Positions 5,555-13,238 of a DNA stretch of 20,038 nucleotides are shown in pieces. Source of the stretch: JBCBTJ01 sp964597685. Lineage in GTDB: Bacteria; Pseudomonadota; Alphaproteobacteria; Caulobacterales; Hyphomonadaceae. Positions within the stretch are counted from its first letter, which is position 1. Each line of letters begins with the position of its first letter. Both the position numbers and the translations under genes were made by a program. Location of the stretch: the NCBI GenBank assembly GCA_964597685.1, contig CAZQZC010000034.1, forward strand, positions 1 to 20,038, written 5' to 3'. The notes beneath the pieces are model-generated. The model did not search any database and had not been told where the DNA came from. It worked only from the letters and a program-made list of their open reading frames with translations.

Positions 5555-6615
5555 GCGATCTGTTCGACCTTGCGGGGCGCGCCATTCGGATCCTTCCGCC
5601 CGAAGCCGCCCATAACGCGACCATCCGCGCGCTGAAGACCGGTTTGGCGCGGCCCCCAGCGGACGAAGACGATCCGATTCTTCAGACCGTTTTGCCGAAA
5701 TCCGGATTGACGCTCGCCAATCCGATCGGGCTCGCGGCTGGGTTCGACAAGAACGCCGAGGTGTTCCAGCCGATGCTGCGTTTTGGGTTCGGCTTCGTCG
5801 AGTGCGGAACGGCGACCCCGCGGCCCCAGCCCGGCAATCCGAAGCCGCGTTTGTTCCGCCTCGCCGAAGACCGCGCGGTGATCAACCGGATGGGCTTCAA
5901 CAATGAAGGGCTTGAGGCCTTTGTCCGTCGGCTTTCCGCCCGGTCGCAATCGCGGGGCCCGGTGGGCGCCAATGTCGGCGCCAATAAGGACGCGGCCGAT
6001 CGCGCGGCCGATTATGTGACAGGCCTGAACGCCGTTTGGCCGCATGCCGACTACGTCACGATCAACATCTCATCGCCCAACACGCCGGGGCTCCGCGGGC
6101 TCCAAGACAGAGGCGCGCTTGAGGAGCTCCTCACCCGATGCGCCGCTGCGGCCGGCGCGCAATCCCAGCGCAAACCGGTCTTCTTGAAGGTTGCCCCGGA
6201 CCTCGACCCTCAAGCCATTTCGGACATCGCCGCCGCGACCCGCGACACGGACTTTCTGACGGGCCTGATTGTGTCGAACACCACGATCGCCCGGCCGGAC
6301 ACGCTGCGCAGCGCTGACGCCGGAGAGGCGGGAGGCTTGTCCGGCGCCCCGCTCATGACGACATCGACGAACGTCCTGCGCGCCTTCGCGGCGGAGGTCT
6401 CAGGCGGCTTGGATCTGATCGGCGTTGGCGGGGTCTCGAGCGGCGCGGACGCCTATACAAAGATCCGGGCCGGCGCCCACGCGGTGCAGCTCTATTCCGC
6501 CTTGGTCTATGAGGGGCCGGGGCTGGTCTCTCGCATCAAGCGAGACCTCGCCGCCTTGCTGCGCCGAGACGGCTTCAAATCCGTGTCCGAGGCTGTGGGG
6601 GCGGATCTGCGCTGA
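5551..6615 (+). CDS. pyrD: dihydroorotate dehydrogenase (quinone), class 2
   Basis: A 354-residue FMN enzyme that oxidises dihydroorotate to orotate in pyrimidine synthesis and passes electrons to membrane quinone. The N-terminal amphipathic helices (SDLFDLAGRAIRILPPEAAH) mark the membrane-associated class 2. FMN/substrate motifs include NPIGLAAGFDKNAEV, INRMGFNNEG, NISSPNTPGLR with Ser175 matching the class 2 catalytic base and Asn172/Asn177, FLKVAPDL, SNTTIAR and GVGGVSSGADA. The start is GTG 5551, overlapping the DUF952 stop; the frame runs further upstream only as a shadow of that gene. Its 3' end overlaps the convergent MATE gene by 41 bp (6575-6615). Confidence 0.97.
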   Translation: MSDLFDLAGRAIRILPPEAAHNATIRALKTGLARPPADEDDPILQTVLPKSGLTLANPIGLAAGFDKNAEVFQPMLRFGFGFVECGTATPRPQPGNPKPRLFRLAEDRAVINRMGFNNEGLEAFVRRLSARSQSRGPVGANVGANKDAADRAADYVTGLNAVWPHADYVTINISSPNTPGLRGLQDRGALEELLTRCAAAAGAQSQRKPVFLKVAPDLDPQAISDIAAATRDTDFLTGLIVSNTTIARPDTLRSADAGEAGGLSGAPLMTTSTNVLRAFAAEVSGGLDLIGVGGVSSGADAYTKIRAGAHAVQLYSALVYEGPGLVSRIKRDLAALLRRDGFKSVSEAVGADLR

Positions 6616-7912
6616 TTGCGCGCGCCAGGCCTGGCCAATGCGCGCCGAGGCAGATCGCCCGGAAGACATACATGGCCAGAAACGCCGCCCAAACGCCGAT
6701 ATTGCCGAAGCGAGACGACAACAGGATGTCCGTAACGACGTAAAGCGCCATGGCCGCGACGCCCGCATTGCGCAACGCCGCGCCGCGCGTCGCGCCGAGA
6801 AACGCCCCATCCAATTGCCAGGCCGGCACGCCAAGGATGGGGACCGCCGCGCAGAAAGGCAGAAAGGCGAGGGCTGCGTCGCGGGCTTCGGGATCGGCGA
6901 CAAAGAGGCGGATGACCGCCCCGCCGCCGATATAGAACGCGATCGCGATCAGAACGCCGAAGAGGATCGCCAATTCGCTCGTCCTGCGCATGGCGCGATT
7001 CAGCCGGTCTGTGTCCCTTGCGCCGTAGGCTTCGCCGATCTCTTTCTCGGCGATGAAGGCGAAGGAGTCCAAGACGAAGGCTGCGACGGCGATGAATTGC
7101 AGCAGCACTTGATTGCCGGCGAGTTCCGCAACGCCGACCCGCGCGCCGGAATTGACGAACCAGGCGAAGGAGAAAAGCAGGGCGAGGGTGCGGATCATGA
7201 TGTCCCGGTTCGCCGCGAACAGGGCGCGCAGCTTCGCGGGGTCGAACAAGCGAGCTGGGCGCCGGAACGCGCCGGAGACGAGAACAAGGCCGAATCCCAG
7301 CGCGCACCATTCCGCAATCGCCGTGCCGGCGCCGATGCCGGCCGGACCCCATCCGAGGCCGGCGACAAACCACGCGTCCAGGGCGGCGTTGACGCCGTTC
7401 AGGACGATCTGAAACGCCAGGAGCGCGCCGGTGCGGCCCATGCCCAAAAGCCATCCCATAACGGCGAACCCCATCAAGGCGGCCGGCGCGCCCCAAATTC
7501 GCGCATCGAAGTAGTCCGCAGCCAAGGCTTCGACCGCCCCGTCCGCCTGGAATGCGGCGAACGCGATCCACTTGATCGGCGCAAGCATGAGAATGATCGC
7601 GAGGCCCAGCCCCGCCGCGATGCTCAACGCCCGCAGCAGCGTGGCGCGAGCCTCCGCATAGTCGCCGCCGCCCGCGGCCTGCGCCGTCAATCCGGTGGTC
7701 GACATGCGCAGAAAGCCGAACCCCCAATAGATGAAACTGAAGGTGACGGCCGCGACGCCGACGGCGCCGAGATCGATCTTGTCGCCGAACCGACCCATGA
7801 TCGCGGTGTCGACCACGCCCGTCATCGCGGTCGCCGCCTGCGCCAGGACCACGGGCCAGGCCAAGGACAGGACGCGTCGGCGCGTCAGCGGGGTCTGCGT
7901 GGCCATGGACAT
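6575..7912 (-). CDS. MATE family efflux transporter (DinF-like)
   Basis: A 445-residue inner-membrane protein with about twelve hydrophobic helices arranged as two similar halves. The opening VLSLAWPVVLAQAATAMTG and VDTAIMGRFG is the typical MATE helix 1, which carries the cation-coupling Asp region; GFGFLRMSTTGLTAQAAGGG and LLGMGRTGALLAFQIVLNGVN are further family segments. MATE proteins export organic cations or metabolites in exchange for Na+ or H+; the substrate cannot be told. ATG 7912 is the first start, Met3 (7906) an alternative; neither has a clear ribosome-binding site. The C-terminus overlaps convergent pyrD, so the last 13 residues are encoded opposite the end of pyrD. Confidence 0.93.
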   Translation of the reverse strand: MSMATQTPLTRRRVLSLAWPVVLAQAATAMTGVVDTAIMGRFGDKIDLGAVGVAAVTFSFIYWGFGFLRMSTTGLTAQAAGGGDYAEARATLLRALSIAAGLGLAIILMLAPIKWIAFAAFQADGAVEALAADYFDARIWGAPAALMGFAVMGWLLGMGRTGALLAFQIVLNGVNAALDAWFVAGLGWGPAGIGAGTAIAEWCALGFGLVLVSGAFRRPARLFDPAKLRALFAANRDIMIRTLALLFSFAWFVNSGARVGVAELAGNQVLLQFIAVAAFVLDSFAFIAEKEIGEAYGARDTDRLNRAMRRTSELAILFGVLIAIAFYIGGGAVIRLFVADPEARDAALAFLPFCAAVPILGVPAWQLDGAFLGATRGAALRNAGVAAMALYVVTDILLSSRFGNIGVWAAFLAMYVFRAICLGAHWPGLARAISADPPPQPRTRI

Positions 7913-7960
7913 GGAGCGGGCGTAGCGCTCCGGCCGTCGTCAGCCAATCCTATGGAGGTC

Positions 7961-8338
7961 TCAAGCGCGTATGGCGCTGTGTCCAAGCAGGCGGACCGTC
8001 GCGTTTCGAACGGCGCGCAGGGCGGGGTAGATCCACACCAGGACGGCCCGGTTGGAGGCCAAGCGCATCAACGGGTTGCGACTGACCAGCGCGTTGATCG
8101 CCCACATGGCTTCGCCGCCAAAATAGGCGGTTCCGTCGAGATCGGCGATCATGCCTGCGTCGATGTCCATGCCGCGTGCGGCGTACTCTGAGACGAGGTC
8201 GGGTCGTTCGCGCGCGTCGATCAGGTCCACTGCGCCCGAGAGCGACCGGAGGCGCGCCATAGACACATAGGCGGCGCAAAACGGACACTCGCCGTCATAG
8301 AGAATGCGGATCGACTCAAATCGCTTGGGATTAGGCAT
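7961..8338 (-). CDS. DCC/DUF393 thiol-disulfide oxidoreductase-like protein
   Basis: A 125-residue protein with the defining N-terminal motif YDGECPFC (Cys18-x-x-Cys21) of the DCC (DUF393) family, thioredoxin-fold-like proteins predicted to exchange thiols. The middle part (DLDGTAYFGGEAMWAINALV) and the C-terminal helix WIYPALRAVRNATVRLLG are also typical. It is the last gene of a cassette in which it overlaps the HTTM gene by 8 bp (8331-8338). Because HTTM-DUF393 pairs recur in bacteria, a joint redox function at the membrane is likely, but no substrate is known. The ATG start is well placed; no periplasmic signal is present, so it should be cytoplasmic. Confidence 0.88.
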   Translation of the reverse strand: MPNPKRFESIRILYDGECPFCAAYVSMARLRSLSGAVDLIDARERPDLVSEYAARGMDIDAGMIADLDGTAYFGGEAMWAINALVSRNPLMRLASNRAVLVWIYPALRAVRNATVRLLGHSAIRA

Positions 8339-9173
8339 TCGCGGTCTTTCCGAACATCAATCGATCCATCTGCGCGTCGAGCCAATCGGGATCGACCACC
8401 AGGAGATAGAGCGCGATCATGGTTGCGGAATAGGTCTGCACCGGCAGCATCACATAGAAACCCGCATGCAGCGCAAAGGCGATCGGGATCACAATCGCCA
8501 GCCGCCAACGACAGAGGATCGCGATCGGCAAGGCGTATTCCAGGATAAGCACAATCCACGAGCCGCCGACGAGAAAGGCGCGATTGGTGACGAGGTCATA
8601 GGCGGGGTGGCCCGCATAGACCCATTCCAACACGCGTTCGAGCCAATCGCCGCGCAGATATTCTATCGACGTCTTGTCGACCGCAGCCCAAAAATAGATG
8701 GCGCACAATTGCAGGACGAGCAGGGTCTGGGGCCAGGTCGGCGCGGTTTCGGGCGGTGGTGCGGCGCCTGTTCTCTCAGCGTTTGCGACAGCGCGCATGC
8801 GGTCCAAAGAAAACGACCGCCCGCTGCCGGAGACGGCCAACACGACGCAGGAGATCATCAGAAGATAATGGTGGTGATGCCCCCAACCGGGCGCGGTCCA
8901 GCCGAACAATCCGCCATAGTACATCGATCCGACCGCGAGGGCTGAGCCTATAAGAGCGACGCGGGTGAAGGCGCCTGCGATCACCATGGCTGCGAACGCA
9001 TAGAAGGCCGCGGAGAAGGCGATCTCGGCCAGTGAGCCGGCGGTGTGGAACGATAATTCCTCGCCAAATCGGACATACAGCAAGCATCCGATTGCGATCC
9101 GAAACAGGGCGATTGGCCGTGTCGAGCCGGTTTCTTCGAGCTTGGAGGCGATGATGGCGGACGGTCTACGCAT
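8331..9173 (-). CDS. HTTM-domain membrane protein (vitamin K carboxylase-like)
   Basis: A 280-residue protein with about six hydrophobic segments (first at 23-34, then roughly 50-66, 72-88, 100-115, 150-165 and later ones up to 255). Features of the HTTM family, related to the membrane part of vitamin K-dependent gamma-carboxylase, include the early RIAIGCLLYVRFGEEL, the histidine-rich GWGHHHHYLLMISC loop, and QLCAIYFWAAVDKTSIEYLRGDW. The conserved Lys in VDKTS is typical. It overlaps both neighbours by 8 bp (9166-9173 upstream, 8331-8338 downstream), so the three proteins are made together. Activity is unknown; true carboxylase activity should not be assumed because the soluble lumenal domain is absent. 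Confidence 0.87.
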   Translation of the reverse strand: MRRPSAIIASKLEETGSTRPIALFRIAIGCLLYVRFGEELSFHTAGSLAEIAFSAAFYAFAAMVIAGAFTRVALIGSALAVGSMYYGGLFGWTAPGWGHHHHYLLMISCVVLAVSGSGRSFSLDRMRAVANAERTGAAPPPETAPTWPQTLLVLQLCAIYFWAAVDKTSIEYLRGDWLERVLEWVYAGHPAYDLVTNRAFLVGGSWIVLILEYALPIAILCRWRLAIVIPIAFALHAGFYVMLPVQTYSATMIALYLLVVDPDWLDAQMDRLMFGKTANA

Positions 9174-9594
9174 CTGCGAATATCTCCGGACGGGCGTCGG
9201 CGCAGATATCGATCATCTCAAGGTCGACCCACCCCTCGTTCAGCCCCACCAATCCAGCGTAGTCCAGCTGGACGATGTCTTCGGCGCGGCTGCGGCAAAA
9301 ATCGGCGGCGAAGCGGCGCAAATCGTCATAGGAAAGAACGCGTCGGTTGAATTCGTAGTGGAATGTGTTCGGGTAACGTTCAGCGCCCAGCACCTCCAGA
9401 GGGGTGTAGTCGACCTGGCGTCCGTCGGCAGCCGTCGCTGTGAAAACGCCCTTGAGGGTGCCTGCGCCGACGTCGCCGTACATGGTCCAATAGCGGACAT
9501 ATTGCTTCGCAACGCCAAAGACCTGGGGCAGTGCGGGCGAGGCGACGATGTACGCCCCGAAAGCAATGATTGCCGCGCGCTTGGCGAGTGTCAT
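9166..9594 (-). CDS. small exported or membrane-anchored protein of the HTTM cassette
   Basis: A 142-residue protein with a hydrophobic N-terminus (residues 7-22, AAIIAFGAYIVASPAL) that acts as a signal or anchor, followed by a soluble domain with RYWTMYGDVGAGTLKGVF, DYTPLEVLGAERYPN and an Asp/Glu-rich tail. I do not recognise a named family; similar short proteins accompany HTTM genes. The ATG at 9594 has a good ribosome-binding site (GAGGTGG eight bases upstream), so this is the first gene of the three-gene cassette. The Tyr/Trp-rich soluble part would sit in the periplasm next to the HTTM protein. Confidence 0.75.
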   Translation of the reverse strand: MTLAKRAAIIAFGAYIVASPALPQVFGVAKQYVRYWTMYGDVGAGTLKGVFTATAADGRQVDYTPLEVLGAERYPNTFHYEFNRRVLSYDDLRRFAADFCRSRAEDIVQLDYAGLVGLNEGWVDLEMIDICADARPEIFADA

Positions 9595-9667
9595 CGGCGT
9601 CCACCTCGTTTCGATCCTGAGAGGATGCCGACGATTGTTTAAGGTCCGCCTAAGGGCGCGCCGCGTG

Positions 9668-10645
9668 TTAAACGCTCCAAAGCGGCTTGTGGAACGCCCA
9701 GGCGGAGCCGACCACGGTGTCGAGGTCGGAGTATTTGGGCGACCAGTCCAGTGTTTCCCGGCACTTTGTCGTATCGGCGTAAAGGGCGATCGCGTCGCCC
9801 GGTCGTCGCGGCGCGATCTCTACGGGAACGGGGAGGCCCGTGGCGCGTTCGACCGCTTCAAGAACCTGCCGCACCGTTCGCCCGTCGCCGGTGCCGAGGT
9901 TGAGTTGGAGGTTGTCGCCGCCCGCAACCAATCGCTCGGCGGCGAGGATGTGACTGTCGGCCAGATCGGCGACGTGGATGAAGTCCCGCACGCATGTGCC
10001 GTCGGCGGTTGGGTAATCGGTTCCAAACAGCTTCATCGGTCCGCCGAGGCCCGCCGCCGCTTTCAGCGCGTTGGGGATGAGGTGCGTCTCGGGATCGTGC
10101 TCCTCGCCGATCTCGCCCTCAAGGTCGGCGCCGGATGCGTTGAAGTATCGCAGCGCCGCGAAGCGTAAGTCGTGCGCGGCGGAGATGTCCTCCAGCATCT
10201 GCTCGACCATCAGCTTTGAACGCCCATAGACGCTGACCGGGCGTTTCGGCGCGTCTTCGGTCAGGGGCAGCTTTTCAGGGTCGCCATAGATGGCGCAGGT
10301 GGACGAGAAGACGAGAGACGACACGCCCTCTGCGAGCATGGCGCGGACCAGCGTCAGCGCGCCGACGACGTTGTTGTCATAAAACGCCGCCGGCTCTCGC
10401 TGGCCGATGCCAACCTCGATGGACGCCGCGAAATGCATCACTGCGTCGGGCCGGTGTTCGCGAAGAGCGGCGCGCACCGCCTCGTAATCGCGAACATCGG
10501 CGCGGATCAACGGGCACCATTTGACCGCGTGTTCGTGGCCGGCGGATAGATTGTCCAGGACAATCGGCTCGTGGCCCTGGCGCGCCAGAGCTTTGGCTGC
10601 GTGCGAGCCGATATAGCCCGCACCGCCTGCAATCAGTACCCGCAT
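9668..10645 (-). CDS. galE: UDP-glucose 4-epimerase
   Basis: A 325-residue short-chain dehydrogenase-type enzyme that interconverts UDP-glucose and UDP-galactose with bound NAD, supplying sugars for surface polysaccharides. The NAD-binding glycine motif is at 7-13 (GGAGYIG), the catalytic residues are Ser115/Thr116 (in SSTCAIYG), Tyr140 and Lys144 (YGRSK). RYFNASGAD and VRDFIHVADLADSHILA are GalE hallmarks. The ATG at 10645 (MRVLIAGG) is chosen over the start 12 codons upstream because it gives the normal Rossmann start and has a GGATGGGGGG ribosome-binding region. It lies 73 bp upstream of the HTTM cassette and 78 bp downstream of the XRE regulator gene. Confidence 0.96.
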   Translation of the reverse strand: MRVLIAGGAGYIGSHAAKALARQGHEPIVLDNLSAGHEHAVKWCPLIRADVRDYEAVRAALREHRPDAVMHFAASIEVGIGQREPAAFYDNNVVGALTLVRAMLAEGVSSLVFSSTCAIYGDPEKLPLTEDAPKRPVSVYGRSKLMVEQMLEDISAAHDLRFAALRYFNASGADLEGEIGEEHDPETHLIPNALKAAAGLGGPMKLFGTDYPTADGTCVRDFIHVADLADSHILAAERLVAGGDNLQLNLGTGDGRTVRQVLEAVERATGLPVPVEIAPRRPGDAIALYADTTKCRETLDWSPKYSDLDTVVGSAWAFHKPLWSV

Positions 10646-10723
10646 TCGCCCCCCCATCCTGCGGCGTTCGCCGGCAGGCATGACGGATGAGACGTCGTAA
10701 AGTCAACCGCTCTCGTCGGCGCT

Positions 10724-11122
10724 TTAATCCAACGTCGCGTCGGTCCCGACCAACGTCTTCAGGACGACATGAGCCGCTTCGAGCTGGTCGCGCTCTTTGA
10801 ACAGGCCGATCAGCCGCCGGCACTCGGCCTTGAGCTCAACCATCGTGGACATCGTCATCGGGCCGTGGCTGAGAACAGCTTCGTCTTCCGGAAAGAAAGA
10901 CGCGATCGGCATGTCGAGCACTTTGGCGATATCGGCCAGCGTTCCTGCGGCGACGCGATTCATACCCTTCTCGTACTTCTGAACCTGCTGGAACGAGAGG
11001 TTCAGACGTTCGGCGAGATCCTTCTGGGTGAGCCCAGCCCGTCGCCGCGCAACCCTGATCTGAGCGCCGACCGATTTGTCGACTTCGGTAGCTTGTTTTG
11101 GTTCTCGATGTTGAAGCGCCAT
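10724..11122 (-). CDS. XRE-family helix-turn-helix regulator
   Basis: A 132-residue regulator with an N-terminal HTH domain at about residues 18-72 (VGAQIRVARRRAGLTQKDL, LNLSFQQVQKYEKGMNRV, LADIAKVLDMPIASFF). Many alphaproteobacteria carry such proteins, with the F-QQVQKYEKG recognition helix. The C-terminal half is helical and may mediate dimerisation. The start at 11122 (MALQHREP) follows AAGAGACAGAAA and matches family N-termini; the longer frame to 11269 runs through the likely promoter and an operator-like dyad and is rejected. The dyad GTCAT-N5-ATGAC upstream (11178-11192) suggests autoregulation. What else it controls is unknown. Confidence 0.88.
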   Translation of the reverse strand: MALQHREPKQATEVDKSVGAQIRVARRRAGLTQKDLAERLNLSFQQVQKYEKGMNRVAAGTLADIAKVLDMPIASFFPEDEAVLSHGPMTMSTMVELKAECRRLIGLFKERDQLEAAHVVLKTLVGTDATLD

Positions 11123-11177
11123 TTTCTGTCTCTTTTTCTTGGTGGTAACTTGGGTCGTTCGATTCCCTGGACTGCGC

Positions 11178-11192
11178 GTCATATACAATGAC
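11178..11192. promoter_or_regulatory. operator-like dyad upstream of the XRE gene
   Basis: GTCAT-ATACA-ATGAC is a perfect 5-bp inverted repeat with a 5-bp spacer, 56 bp upstream of the XRE start. It overlaps a minus-strand -10-like TATATG, so binding would block transcription of the regulator gene. Confidence 0.5.
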
Positions 11193-11234
11193 ACAATCTT
11201 GGCTAGCAACTCCCTTGCTGGCAAAGAGCGCCTT

Positions 11235-11286
11235 GCAAGTTTCTCGCCTAGGGGTCGAGTGGCGCGCAAGTTTTTCGCTCAAGGGG
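11235..11286. repeat. imperfect direct repeat, 31-bp period
   Basis: Unit 1 (11235-11254) and unit 2 (11266-11286) share GCAAGTTT[C/T]TCGC followed by a run GGGG. The 31-bp period is close to three helical turns, so a protein could bind both copies on one face of the DNA. No coding frame explains them. Confidence 0.5.
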
Positions 11287-11389
11287 CGTTACCGGTTAAA
11301 GATTTTGCTATATTCCTCCGAACGGAGAACGTGTCTTGCGCTGTCAATAGCAGAAGTATGAAAGCATTATTTTATGAGAAATTTTAAAC

Positions 11390-11404
11390 TTGACGCTACG
11401 TCAA
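11390..11404. repeat. TTGACG-CTA-CGTCAA dyad
   Basis: A perfect 6-bp inverted repeat with a 3-bp centre, just beyond the terminator of the minus-strand operon. It could be a second stem behind the terminator or a protein site; nothing else indicates its role. Confidence 0.35.
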
Positions 11405-11406
11405 AT

Positions 11407-11428
11407 AAAAAAACAGCTCTCGCTGTTT
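11407..11428 (-). terminator. intrinsic terminator of the Rieske redox operon
   Basis: AAACAGC (11411-11417) pairs with GCTGTTT (11422-11428) around a TCTC loop; seven T residues follow on the minus strand (11413-11407). It begins 5 bp after the stop codon of the last gene. Confidence 0.8.
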
Positions 11429-11433
11429 GATTA

Positions 11434-12198
11434 CTAAACAAGCCTGACGACATCACTGAGCCGAATCTGAACATAGGTTAGATCTGCATACGCCGCGATT
11501 CGGCCTGACAGCGAAACGGGATCCGCCACATAGGGCAGCAGGTCCGGCCCGTGCGCGGCCCCGGCCTCGTCGACGAGCAGCATCAATCTGGATTGGCGCG
11601 CGACGTCCGTGACGTAAAAGCCCGGCGGCATCCCGCCTCTGATGCAAAGCGTCGCGCATGCTTTGTGGGGTTTTCCTTCGCCCGGCCGCATGGCGCCGAA
11701 CCAGCACTTTGTATCCAGGATCTCGCCGCGCAGTTCCGTCTCGCCGAGATCGGTCCAGTCGCCAAACGCCAAACTGGGGTCCGACGATGTCGGATCATCG
11801 GCCGCGATCCAATCCGGGCCGTCGGCGACGGCGATCATAGCGTGGCGCCCACGCGAAATGAGACTGCCGCGGATCACCACGAAGCGCCCCTCATACCCCG
11901 CCAGCCGGTCGCGCACGCCGCACTTGCCATTGGTGCCGAGCAACGCTGTTCGCGGGGCGCCGTCCATGTCCCGGGTCCGCAGCATTGGGAAGGGATCGCG
12001 GGCGATCACGCCGCGCCATTCGCTGATCTCCGCGCCCTGGTTCCAAGATCCGGGGCCAGGCGCGCGTTGGGCGGCCGACAGGCCTGCCCCCAAGCCGCCT
12101 GCGCCCACTAGGCCTGCAATCCCGGCGCCCAGGAAAAACCGCCGATCGGCGTCGGGCATGTCAGGTGAGAGGCCGTTGAAAAACGCGTCGTCGCTCAT
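11434..12198 (-). CDS. membrane-anchored protein with conserved two-cysteine motif, Rieske locus
   Basis: A 254-residue protein with a charged N-terminus, one glycine-rich hydrophobic helix at about 20-42 (FFLGAGIAGLVGAGGLGAGL), and an exported domain. The central segment LRGEILDTKCWFGAMRPGEG followed by HKACATLCIRGGMPPGF holds three cysteines and a histidine, a motif I associate with uncharacterised proteins encoded next to Rieske/cytochrome genes; heme, metal or thiol binding is possible. The start ATG 12198 overlaps the stop of the ferric-reductase-like gene (ATGA, 12195-12198) and has GGAG upstream; the longer frame is a shadow of that gene. It is the last gene before the terminator. Function unknown; role with the cytochrome inferred from context. 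Confidence 0.8.
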   Translation of the reverse strand: MSDDAFFNGLSPDMPDADRRFFLGAGIAGLVGAGGLGAGLSAAQRAPGPGSWNQGAEISEWRGVIARDPFPMLRTRDMDGAPRTALLGTNGKCGVRDRLAGYEGRFVVIRGSLISRGRHAMIAVADGPDWIAADDPTSSDPSLAFGDWTDLGETELRGEILDTKCWFGAMRPGEGKPHKACATLCIRGGMPPGFYVTDVARQSRLMLLVDEAGAAHGPDLLPYVADPVSLSGRIAAYADLTYVQIRLSDVVRLV

Positions 12199-13238
12199 GT
12201 CGCGGCTCCGGGGATAAGCGCCGGCTGCGTTTCCGTTCCGGGCGGATTGGCTGCGGGGTCCACGTAGACGACGCCGTTTTCGATCTTCACCGCATAGGTT
12301 GCGATCTTTTCCGTGAAGGGCGGCGGCGAACGCCCGCTCTCGGGCAGATACTGATAGCCGTGCCACGGGCAGGTGATGCAGCCGTCGACCACGCGCCCCT
12401 CGCCAAGCGGTCCGCCCTGGTGGCGGCAGACATTGGATACGGCGGAAATCTTGTCGCCATAACGGAAGACCGCAATACGTTCGCCGTTGGCCGGGGCCAC
12501 GATCTTCGCCCGTCCGTCCTCCATTTCTGAAACGGCTGCGACCTCGAGCCAATCTTCAGCGTTGACGGCCGCGTGGCGGGAGGCGAGCGCCGAGGCGAGA
12601 TGCAAGGCGACGATGAGCGCCGCCGATCCGCCGACGGCGACGGGATAGATTGGCGCCTTTTCAAACTGAACGACACCGAGCATCACATGCGCGACCAGCA
12701 GAGCGTAGGCGGCGTAAACCGCCATGTGGATCGCCTTCCACAAGCCAGGCCCCAGATTGGCGTTCCAGAAATCATGGCTCGTCGCGGCCATGACGAAGAG
12801 GATAAAAAAGGCTGCAACGCCCAAGCTTTCGAATGGAAAGCCCTGGATGGAATCATAGCGCGGATTGTTGGCGAACAACGACACGAAGGGGTTGAGGTCG
12901 CTGAACCCATGGTACCACAGCACAACCAGGCCGGCGTGGACGAGGGAGATGATGAAGGTCGTCACGCCAAGATGGCGACGGTTGAACAGGAAAGGCTTGA
13001 ACCGCGGCGTCAGGCGCGCCAGCGGGCCGATCGCCAGGATGAAGGTCAGCATGATGAAGGCGAGGCTGCCGGTGGCCCGCATCAGGATCTGGATCTCCGA
13101 CATTGTCTCGCCGCTTGGGCGCGTCGCAATCGTGCCGCCCACAAAAGCGGCGAGATACGCGACGATCAGCACCGCCATCCATAGATCATAGCGTCGTTTA
13201 AAAGGACCCCAGCCGACCGCCTTGTAACTCGCCGCCAT
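12195..13238 (-). CDS. ferric-reductase-like membrane cytochrome fused to a Rieske domain
   Basis: A 347-residue protein. About six membrane helices (near 20-38, 54-72, 90-110, 139-153, 168-190, 198-217) form a ferric reductase-like/MsrQ-type transmembrane domain; His101, His171 and His184 (the last two 13 residues apart) are candidate heme b ligands. After residue 230 a cytoplasmic Rieske domain carries Cys271-x-His273 and Cys290-x-x-His293 (CRHQGG, CPWHGYQY), the ligands of a [2Fe-2S] cluster. The fusion should carry electrons between a soluble partner and heme in the membrane; direction is unknown. Usual flavoprotein modules of this superfamily are absent. GGAGG lies eight bases before the ATG; it overlaps the 51-residue gene by one base. 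Confidence 0.9.
   Translation of the reverse strand: MAASYKAVGWGPFKRRYDLWMAVLIVAYLAAFVGGTIATRPSGETMSEIQILMRATGSLAFIMLTFILAIGPLARLTPRFKPFLFNRRHLGVTTFIISLVHAGLVVLWYHGFSDLNPFVSLFANNPRYDSIQGFPFESLGVAAFFILFVMAATSHDFWNANLGPGLWKAIHMAVYAAYALLVAHVMLGVVQFEKAPIYPVAVGGSAALIVALHLASALASRHAAVNAEDWLEVAAVSEMEDGRAKIVAPANGERIAVFRYGDKISAVSNVCRHQGGPLGEGRVVDGCITCPWHGYQYLPESGRSPPPFTEKIATYAVKIENGVVYVDPAANPPGTETQPALIPGAAT

Larger units (their letters stand above)
11123..11433. other. 311-bp AT-rich intergenic region
   Basis: No credible gene is seen here. It holds, in order, the leader and likely promoter of the XRE gene (minus-strand TTGCTA about 18 bp from TATATG around 11180-11210), an operator-like dyad, two 20-bp imperfect direct repeats, an AT-rich stretch from 11296 to 11410 with a CTCCG-AA-CGGAG hairpin (11316-11327), a TTGACG-CTA-CGTCAA dyad, and the terminator of the Rieske operon. 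Confidence 0.6.

Noticed and set aside
6425..8191. A 588-codon plus-strand open frame
   Set aside because: It lies opposite the MATE gene; its composition (Arg/Asp/Gln/Gly rich, no domain) is that of an antisense shadow in GC-rich DNA, while the minus strand encodes a clear transporter.
11368..11387. Nine-codon plus-strand frame MKALFYEKF as a leader peptide
   Set aside because: No ribosome-binding site, no downstream plus-strand gene and no attenuator on that strand.
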